A stretch of DNA of 64,000 bases, from positions 682,001 through 746,000 of the forward strand of contig JALRME010000009.1 in assembly GCA_026120035.1 (NCBI GenBank). The letters are read 5' to 3'. Source of the DNA: Coleophoma eucalyptorum. Lineage: Eukaryota > Ascomycota > Leotiomycetes > Helotiales > Dermateaceae. Positions 57,137-64,000 of this stretch are shown one piece after another. A program made the position numbers and the translations under genes. Numbering within the stretch: the stretch's first letter is position 1; each line of letters begins with the position of its first letter. The notes under the pieces were generated by a model. The model saw only the letters and a list, made by a program, of their open reading frames with translations, was not told the origin of the DNA and did no database searches.

Positions 57137-58221
57137 TCAGGCGAAATGGAAATGACTTTTGAGACCGTCAAAAATGATGAAAATGAATGCCGAACTTGGG
57201 GCCGATCTGGCAACGGTAATGCCACATCCTCGATATAGGCCCTGAAGTCCATACTGTTTGTATAAGGCGACACCGACGGCCCAGAATCGTTGCCGAGGAC
57301 CTTTGTCCGCGACGGAGGTCGTCTGCATGCGCGACTTGATAGTGTCCGCTGGGAAGAACAAGAAGTTGTACGACATGCCCGCAGATGCACCAGCGACTGC
57401 TTGTTGCCAAAGTGGTAGTGGTGCTAAGCTGTTGGATTGTTCGGAAGTTACAATAGGGGTGTTTTCTGCGGGATTTTGGACCAATGAAGGGTATTTGGTG
57501 TTGAGTGTCCGGAACATCATGGTGGCAGTCTCCTTACTACCGAACCACGCAGCACAGCCCCCAGTCTCCCTAATAAGTGTCCCCAGCTGACCATGCCAAA
57601 ATCCCCGGAGACCCTGGTGGCGAAATACATCTCGAACAACAGCCATCGGCGTTGGTGCTTTGTGAACCATGCCGTCAGAGGAGGCTGTCGCTGGAACCTG
57701 GATTTTGCATTTTACAAGCTCAATTGGGGTGAGTATCAATGACGTGAATGCCCCGGAAATTGCTCCAGTGAGCCAAAGTGCAGACAATGGAAGTGGCTCA
57801 TCTTTTTGATATAGGCCAGCCGAAAACAACGATTCTCTTCCCACACGCTCCCAAAAAAACAAACTGCTTGTTTCTAGAGCTGCCCCAACTAGTGGAGCAC
57901 TGATACCTCGGTAGAGGCCGAGCAGGCCTTCGGTACGTAGTGATTGCCTAAAGCAATCAAGGGGCCCCTTGTATCGTAGAGGTTGGTGATCAGGCTGTGA
58001 CTGCAGTCTGACTTTCACAGTGTCGAAGGGATATTCGATGTATTTGCCAGCAACGCCAGCTACCTAGAAGACGGTTAGCAGGGCACCGAACTCACTAGTA
58101 ATAAGACACTTACTGAGCCGAAAACGATATCCTCTGCAGCATCCATAATGGCTTCTCCTCCTGCCACCTTCAGCTTCGCTGAAGATTCAGGATGATATTC
58201 GACAGTCGCTGCGGCAGCCAT
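57137..58221 (-). CDS. Mitochondrial ornithine carrier (Ort1/ARG-13 type)
   Basis: Inner-membrane exchanger that moves ornithine, made in the matrix, to the cytosol for arginine synthesis. Exons 58114-58221 and 57137-58063 on the minus strand give 344 residues. Three mitochondrial-carrier repeats are visible, each with its signature: [24 protein letters not shown] and [11 protein letters not shown], and each followed by the conserved glycine/aromatic region. [19 protein letters not shown] and [18 protein letters not shown] are typical of the ornithine carrier branch. The closely related basic amino-acid and carnitine carriers cannot be fully excluded. A stretch between repeats 2 and 3 (about 25 residues, Pro/Ser/Asn-rich) is longer than usual. 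It shares a 693-base divergent region with CGR1. Confidence 0.9.
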
Positions 58222-58914
58222 ACTCAAGTATGTGCTGTTTGCAAGGCGTGGGATATGGGAGGTGGATGCGAAAGAGCAAGTAGATACTCTCCGTACGTGG
58301 GATCTTGGAAATAGCAACAAGAGCTGCAGAACGTAGTGTATATGTAGAATCGGACGGTGGGAGATGTTGTGTTCAAGAAAAGAGAGCCAGATGCCACCCA
58401 GCACTTGAGCTAAGTCGCCGTGTTACGGCTGAGGGGAATCCGATCCACCGACAAAGGAAGGAATATTTATAAATGTATGTCAGGTAGGCTCATAGTGTTC
58501 CACAAGGGCGGAGGACGGTTGGATAATATGAGCTGTCGACCCTTATCAGTGAATACTATCGAGGGAGCATTGCGTGTGTTCTCGGGGAGCGGTCAAAGGA
58601 GGGGAGTGTGTTCCGCGATCTTCAGCGAACCTCCACTATGTTGTTCGAGGTCAACATTGGCGAAGTGGGCTCTTTGACGACAGAATTGAATGGGGAGCAG
58701 GGTTCTTAGAGGTTTGAGTCAATTTTGTGCCAGGAAAAAACTCAAAGACTTAAAAAAAAGTGGGGGAACTCCCGTAATCTCATCTTATCAGATCCGAAGT
58801 CGAGCCGAGAAGATCGGAAACTTTTCTTGCAAGTGCGGGCGACAAAGTTCTAAGGCTACCAATAGCTGCAGCAATTTTCTGCCTACACCAGCACCGCAGT
58901 TAAATTGTGTCAAG
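58222..58914. promoter_or_regulatory. Divergent region ornithine carrier (-) / CGR1 (+)
   Basis: 693 bases with both promoters. Frames of about 85-120 codons here overlap the CGR1 leader and look random. No TATA box recognised. Confidence 0.45.
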
Positions 58915-59379
58915 ATGTCCACTGAATTAGCAGTTGCGACTGCCGTGCCGGCTGTCAAAGATGTCCCTCAGGGCATGCGAAAGAATGGTCCGCTCCCCAG
59001 TTCCCACAAGAATGCTCCGCGACTAACGCTCTGTGGCAGGCAAGCAATGGCATGAGCCCAAGAAGGCATTCAGACCTAAGGCAGGCAACTCAACCTATCT
59101 CAAACGACAGGAGGAGAGGCAGGCCATGGCTACGGTGAAGGCTAAGGAGAGGGAAATGAAGGAAGAGAAGGAGGCAGAACGACAGGCACGAGAACCTTAA
59201 CATTTAAAATTCATGTTTTTTGCTAATACCATGTACAGAGGAGGATTCAAGCTCTCAAAGAGAAGCGTGCAGCGAAAGAGGAGAAGGCACGGTACGAAAA
59301 GCTTGCAGAGACCATGCACCGAAAGAGAGTAGAGAGATTAAAGAGAAAGGAAAAGAGGAACAAGATGATCAAGTCATAA
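58915..59379 (+). CDS. CGR1: Cgr1, rRNA-processing / 60S ribosome biogenesis protein
   Basis: Small basic nucleolar protein required for pre-rRNA processing and 60S assembly in yeast. Exons 58915-58987, 59040-59185 and 59239-59379 give 119 residues, matching the family. After a short variable N-terminus come [16 protein letters not shown] and a continuous charged coiled coil ending [18 protein letters not shown]. Intron 1 starts GTCCGC and ends GGCAG, with a GACTAACG branch site. Intron 2 appears to start with [21 protein letters not shown] is restored only if the donor is CAG|GCACGA at 59186. The unspliced frame stops nine bases later, and no GT donor between the two conserved blocks keeps the family sequence. 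If intron 2 is misread, the protein would be truncated. Confidence 0.9.
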
Positions 59380-60026
59380 GCACTGGCCGGGAGAACGAGT
59401 AATACAGGCGTTCGGCATGGGAAAAGGCGTTTGGGGAATCGACTTGGCATGCTGTTTGCCAGCACTTAGTTGTAGGTATGGAAGGTTACCTTCACCAAGA
59501 ACTTTATACCTCTACAGGTCGCGGTGATGGCGGCTAGTTTTACAATACTCGTGAGCAATTAAATCTGCAGAAGTTCCTAACCCCAACACCTGTGCCCAAT
59601 AGGTCATATAAGTACAATTGACCTCCTTGGTTATCCCGGAATATCTGTGACTGCCATTCTGAAATTGGGTCTACGAAGTGGGACACTTTCCTTCTTTCTC
59701 AACCTAAGGTAAGAAACATCTCTCCCCTCTCCCCTCTTACCAAGGATCCTGACTCGATAAATACCAGTGGAATTTCAATAAAACAAATAAACTTAACAAT
59801 ATCTTAATAAGGCATACAAGAGTGAAATGGTACATATGTGATAAACTAGGTGTATGCCGACTGAAGCAAAGTGGCTGAAACATTTCACATGTCTCGCGTA
59901 AGTTGGATTCGAAATTGCATCACCGGGGCATCTCGTCCAGCCGTACAGCTCTCCCCAGAGCTCAGAGGACCTACGAGCTCGATACTTTCCCCTCTACGTT
60001 AAGGTGTCCAGTAGCAAGATAGCATC
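59380..60026. other. Intergenic region after CGR1
   Basis: 647 bases. 3' flank of CGR1 and promoter of the next plus-strand gene. A/T-rich, with no gene or repeat seen. Confidence 0.5.
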
Positions 60027-61079
60027 ATGTCAGGCACTGGAATCGAGGTACATAAATCAACCTCACCCATTCGGCCACGCCATCAAGTGAGCCGGTCCAT
60101 CACAGAAACAGGGTCCTTTCATAAACACCATCGACCACACCATCATCATTCAAGTCGCCATCTCGAAAAGACTCCACAATCCGCACACCCGAATTTACAG
60201 TCAAATAGTCTTACAGATGGGATTAAGAGCGAAGGAGTTACCCCAGAACATAGTCGAGATGCCAGTAGGCGTACTAGCATGCTGGTAGACGGAGCAGACG
60301 TTACTGCTAGCAATGCGCGGAAGATCGAGCCAGAGAAGGAGGTAAGGGTCGAGAAGGAAAGGGTTGCTCAGCGCGCAACGTGAGTGTCACTTATCTGGGA
60401 GATTTTCAAATGCTTACATTTGAACAGAGAATTGCGCAATGTCTTAATGGATTTGAATTCTCAATCGAATAATAACACCAGACGCCTAGATAACACGTAC
60501 TACTCTGTTCTCGAGAAGCTCAGCGCATTACAGAGCACCATACAAAATCTAAAGGAGCTAGCTACTATGACCAGAAAGCTGGATGCGGAATTCAAGGTCG
60601 AAGCCACAGAGGTTGTCAAAGACGTTGAGACGCAGCTAGATGGCTTTGATGGATTTCGGCAGCAACAGAAGAGAATTGAGGATCTAGACGAACGTGTAAA
60701 AAAGGGCAGAGAAAAGATCAGAACGTTAGCTGAAAGGGTAGATGTGGTAGGTGACCGCGTGGAAAGCTGGGAAAGAATGGAGTTGGAGTGGCAGGACAGA
60801 ACAAGAAAACGGTTGAAGCTATTGTGGATCCTCATGTCCGTTTGTGCGGGAATTCTGGTCGTATTGGTCGCCTTTCAATACACGCCCGCAAGAACGCAGG
60901 GTCCAAGAGTACTCTATGGACTGAACACATCTAGTCTGGCTGGCCAGATAAAGAACGAAACTGCAAGCATAAAGAAGGCAGCCGCTCATGCATTGGAAGG
61001 ACTGCGGAGCAAAACTCAGGATGAAAAATCAGGTTCACTGCCAGAAGATCCTAGGTTAAGATTGTTTGACGAATTGTAA
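60027..61079 (+). CDS. Coiled-coil protein with one membrane segment near the C-terminus, function unknown
   Basis: I do not recognise a named family. Exons 60027-60379 and 60428-61079 give 334 residues, with a clean junction (GCAAC|GTGAGT, ending AACAG|A). Residues 1-115 are disordered and His/Ser/Pro-rich (FHKHHRPHHHHSSRH). Residues about 118-260 form long heptad-like helices (LRNVLMDLNSQ, YYSVLEKLSALQSTIQNL, QKRIEDLDERVKKGREKI). One hydrophobic segment (LLWILMSVCAGILVVLVAF) lies at about residues 272-290, and a ~45-residue polar tail follows. This layout resembles SNARE-like or nuclear-envelope/ER tethering proteins anchored near the C-terminus, but that is only an analogy. Confidence 0.8.
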
Positions 61080-62210
61080 GGCTGAGGCGGCTTAAAGTTA
61101 TTAGGAAGTGGATTATTATAGCAAGAATGATCCATATCGTACTCGGAGCCCAACAAGCGTGGGTGCAGTTGCGAAAGATAGAAGATGGAACAGAACCTTG
61201 CGATTCGTCAGCGCCCGGCTCTGCGGCAGAATATTTAGCTGGGCGCCCAGACACAGAAGTACATAAGGCTTGGGTGCATGAGACTCTTCGTCCGTCCGCT
61301 GTACAGATGAATTTATTGTGCGGGATGCATCCAGCGTTTCCAACAAATAGACGTTGTGAATAGACGGTTGTCGAAAGCGGGAGACTCGGTTTTTGACTCC
61401 GGTAAGCGTTACCGCGATGCGAGTTGGGGAGATTGTCGTCATTGGAAAGGCTGAGCCAGGCGGTGCCGCTGTGTTCGAAGTTGAAGAGGTGTTCACGTAT
61501 CATATCACATCCTGGTATGTTTATGCTTGAATCACAAAAGCGCCCCTTTCGATCTGGGCCCCTCCTCTGATACTGTGTATGGATATGTGTAAATCATCAT
61601 GGACATGAATTTCTATTTATCGAAATCCTCAGCAAGCTCGCAGTCAACCAACCTCCCGCTGAGGCAGGCGGAGCCAGCATTTATGTCAAGGGCGACGAAC
61701 CTTGACGACTCACTGGAGTGGCATGACGATGTAATCACCAGACCGCGAAGCTAGTCGCAAAAGAGGAAGTGTGCCAATATCAAAGTGGCTTGACCGGCTG
61801 CCCAGTTCTACCGCCCAGGGCTGCAGAGTACCCAAAACCCCTGTCCCATTTCTAGACCTTTGCCTGTGACCTTGCTCTTTATAATGCTTCTGCGAGGCCG
61901 TCCTTCGTAGCCTTGAGTCCTTGTTGCCTTCTTGCTTCTGATCCTGCTCACTCTACTCTCCTCAACACTTGTTGTTGAGAATCGGAGGTTTTATACTATT
62001 CCCGCAAGCCGCGCCATTAACCCCGCTTACGTAGTTGAGAAAATCCTATTCATCAACAATACTACCGCTTTTCCACCGCTGTAGTCATCATCCGGGCGCT
62101 AATTGACAGCCATTCGTGAGCAGATCTTATTGTTCCAAGTGCTTGGTTTCTAGCTACAAATTTCTCTCAAATACCTGGGGTTGCCGTACACTTGAGGACT
62201 CTCATCGACG
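61080..62210. other. Intergenic region before the PX-domain gene
   Basis: 1.13 kb. Overlapping frames of 78-150 codons on both strands at 61051-61503 have no family resemblance. The last 400 bases are the promoter and C/T-rich leader of the PX gene. No repeat or RNA gene seen. Confidence 0.45.
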
Positions 62211-64000
62211 ATGGCAGAGGATGGATCAGTACCTGCTCCGAATCAGGATGCTATAACGAAGCCAAACCATGGACAACCACTTTCTGGGAAGCAAGAACAC
62301 TGTATGCGATCAACCTATATCCTCAAGAGTATATCATCTGCTAATTCTATACAGATCTTAAGCGCGAGCTCATTTCTCAACAAGTCAAGTTCGAAATCAC
62401 CGAGCTCAACTCACCCACTGCATTACAAAGATTCGGCGCACCTTTCAAGTCAGAGCTTGGCGAAATTTCGCCGCTGGATTCCGAATTGCCGATATTAAGA
62501 TACATCTTCGTGCATCATGTGCGCGAGTTTCCATTCTTGGATAAGGCTAAGGAAAAAGAGTTCTGGCAAGACAAGCTACAAGTGGTTAGTTGGCAATTGG
62601 TTAAGGCTTGACAACAATAAGGGGAATGCTGACATAATTTTGGTATACAGTTCCTACAGTCATTTGCGAATAAACACATTTCTTCTTCTGAAGATCGATT
62701 AGAAGAGACGAAGCGAAGGAAATTATCTCTAAAATGCCAAAAACTTGTAGAGCTTATGATGGTCTCGGGTGTGCCAACTGCATCAGGATACGAGGAGAGG
62801 ATCCGATTTTCCGAACTTGAGGTGGTGGATGCCGGTGCCATCGTCCAAGGTGTATTCACAACTTTGCCCGAAGGCCATTATGTGAATGGCTGGGATGTGA
62901 ATGTTGCTGGTGTTCGAGTTGTCTCCGTCAAAAGAAATATCAGACATCACAAGCACGCGGTATGATCCTTGAAACTTTTCCCTTCAAGCTAATACTGAAC
63001 GATATACTAGGAATTTATTCTAAGGGTAAAGAAGAAGGGCGATATCGAACATTATATAGGCCGACGTTACGGAGATTTTGCTAGGCTGCACAAAAGATTA
63101 CGCACTGAACTCCCTGGAAAAGTTTTACCACCATTGCCTAGAAAGAACAAACAGAGCTCAACCGCTTCCAACCTTTTAAGTGGAATAACTGGTGGTGGTA
63201 ATGATGACGATGCATCGTCTATGTCCTCGGTCTCAACTGCAGGCTTACCAGATGCGACATCTCGACTTTCTGTTCGTGGTAGGTTGAATCCTGTCTTTTA
63301 GAGTATTTACTTGATTTAATATTCCTCAGATCACCGTCGCACGCCATCTGCGATGTCCTTTGGAAGATCTTCACCAAGAACATCTGTAGATGGGCGCCTG
63401 TCGACCGATGGAGCACGAACTCCAACCACTCCATCTACCCCAACCTTTGGAGTGAGCATCCTTTCCATATTTGAAAATTACTTCTAATTGAAAAAATAGC
63501 CTGTGACTTTATGGCGTGAAAACCAGCGTATCTCACTTCGTGCATATCTTCGTACTCTGCTACAGACCCCCCAGATTGCTGCTACCAGAGCAATCCAGGA
63601 TTTCCTTACCCTGACCCCGATCACGCCTAGCGATGACGATATCGAGGATATATCGAAAAGGAAGGCTATGGATGAGAAGCGTGTTGAGGAGCAAAAGCAG
63701 TTCTATGAGATTGCAAGAAAGCGTGCTGCAGACCTAGATGTTTACATGGAGCAGTAAGTACCTCACTGATTTTGTTGGGATCAGTAGAACTGATAGTTAC
63801 AGATTCCGTCGTGATATTGTGGAGAGCAATGGCTTGACAAAACTTTTCAAGGAAATCAAGGACAAGCCAACTATACAGGATCTCAGTATTCAATATCAGA
63901 AATTCGCCGAATGGTTACGAATCGAGGTCGCTGCCACAATCTACCACCTCTTCCTCGCCGAGGATAACTCGCCAGAACTATTCGCCCAAATGAAAAAGAT
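62211..64000 (+). CDS. PX-domain protein with PX-associated/DUF3818 region (Lec1/YPR097W-like), 3' end beyond the window
   Basis: Predicted phosphoinositide-binding peripheral membrane protein. The yeast homologue YPR097W (Lec1) is linked to lipid and sterol distribution. Exons seen: 62211-62301, 62355-62584, 62651-62959, 63011-63278, 63330-63451, 63500-63753, and 63803 to the window end. The N-terminal PX-associated domain opens with LKRELISQQVKFEITELNS and contains LPILRYIFVHHVREFPFLD. The PX domain carries the lipid-contact motif GRRYGDFARLHKRL and the PxxP-like loop LPGKVLPPLPRKNK. A Ser/Thr-rich insertion follows, then the start of the DUF3818 helical region (WRENQRISLRAYLRTLL onward). 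All junctions keep frame. The protein continues past position 64000. Confidence 0.88.

Noticed and set aside
61051..61503. 150- and 126-codon minus-strand frames after the coiled-coil gene
   Set aside because: Two overlapping frames with no motifs, partly antisense to the coiled-coil gene end. Overlapping openings like this are expected by chance.
1..64000. CRISPR arrays, transposons, rRNA genes, biosynthetic gene cluster
   Set aside because: No regularly spaced repeats, terminal inverted repeats, transposase or polymerase reading frames, or clustered biosynthetic enzymes were seen. The lone SDR, transporters and bZIP factor are separated by housekeeping genes.

Overview
The window reads as nuclear chromosomal DNA of a filamentous ascomycete (Pezizomycotina). 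Most genes carry several short spliceosomal introns of about 45-70 bases, intergenic spacers are short, and the gene complement is typically fungal: class V chitinase, Mif2/CENP-C, DUF3425 bZIP factor, CGR1, Sey1, arginine-pathway ornithine carrier. A leotiomycete is my best guess from the feel of the proteins, but nothing here proves it. I see no transposon, viral, plasmid, rRNA or CRISPR sequence and no secondary-metabolite cluster. Twenty-five protein genes are modelled, the last one cut by the window end, with about 60 introns. Each model was checked for reading phase across every junction.

Layout, left to right. 1-2.1 kb: no recognisable gene, but a promoter region with tandem GATA sites. 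2.2-4.0 kb: Dal5-type MFS permease (+). 5.1-6.8 kb: secreted GH18 chitinase with an embedded chitin-binding domain (-). 8.2-11.6 kb: nucleoporin Nic96 (+). 12.3-13.9 kb: bZIP factor (+). 14.6-15.8 kb: extended SDR reductase (-). 16.5-20.2 kb: Vnx1-type cation/H+ antiporter (-), divergent from 26S proteasome ATPase Rpt6 at 20.8-22.1 kb (+). 23.1-25.0 kb: FGGY pentulose kinase (+). 25.5-27.2 kb: APC-family permease (-). 28.4-31.3 kb: ER-fusion GTPase Sey1 (+). 31.9-32.9 kb: RNase H2 subunit A (-). 34.3-36.3 kb: Mif2/CENP-C (+). 38.0-38.5 kb: small membrane protein of unknown function (+).

39.1-40.6 kb: succinyl-CoA ligase beta (-), divergent from a small charged nuclear-type protein at 40.8-41.7 kb (+). 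42.3-43.5 kb: type II NADH dehydrogenase-like flavoprotein (+). 44.3-44.4 kb: broken tRNA-Tyr. 45.1-46.5 kb: proteasome ATPase Rpt1 (-), divergent from chaperonin CCT4 at 46.9-48.7 kb (+). 49.9-51.6 kb: alpha-tubulin (-). 52.1-55.0 kb: Ars2/SERRATE homologue (-). 56.0-56.7 kb: TspO/MBR protein (+). 57.1-58.2 kb: mitochondrial ornithine carrier (-). 58.9-59.4 kb: CGR1 (+). 60.0-61.1 kb: unknown coiled-coil tail-anchored-like protein (+). 62.2 kb to the end: PX/DUF3818 lipid-binding protein (+).

This is mostly core housekeeping. Proteostasis (Rpt6, Rpt1, CCT4 and its client tubulin), chromosome segregation (Mif2, tubulin), mitochondria (LSC2, ornithine carrier, NDH-2-like) and RNA/ribosome biology (RNase H2A, Ars2, CGR1) are represented, interspersed with nutrient-uptake and cell-wall genes. 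Alternating strands give many divergent promoter pairs and convergent 3' ends, as is usual in compact fungal genomes. I did not find a convincing undescribed system. The most unusual items are a chitinase with a CBM18 inside its catalytic domain, two GC-AG introns, a tRNA-Tyr relic lacking its 5' acceptor strand, an FG-tailed Nic96, a bZIP factor with a non-canonical basic region, and a TspO intron that is in frame and stop-free.
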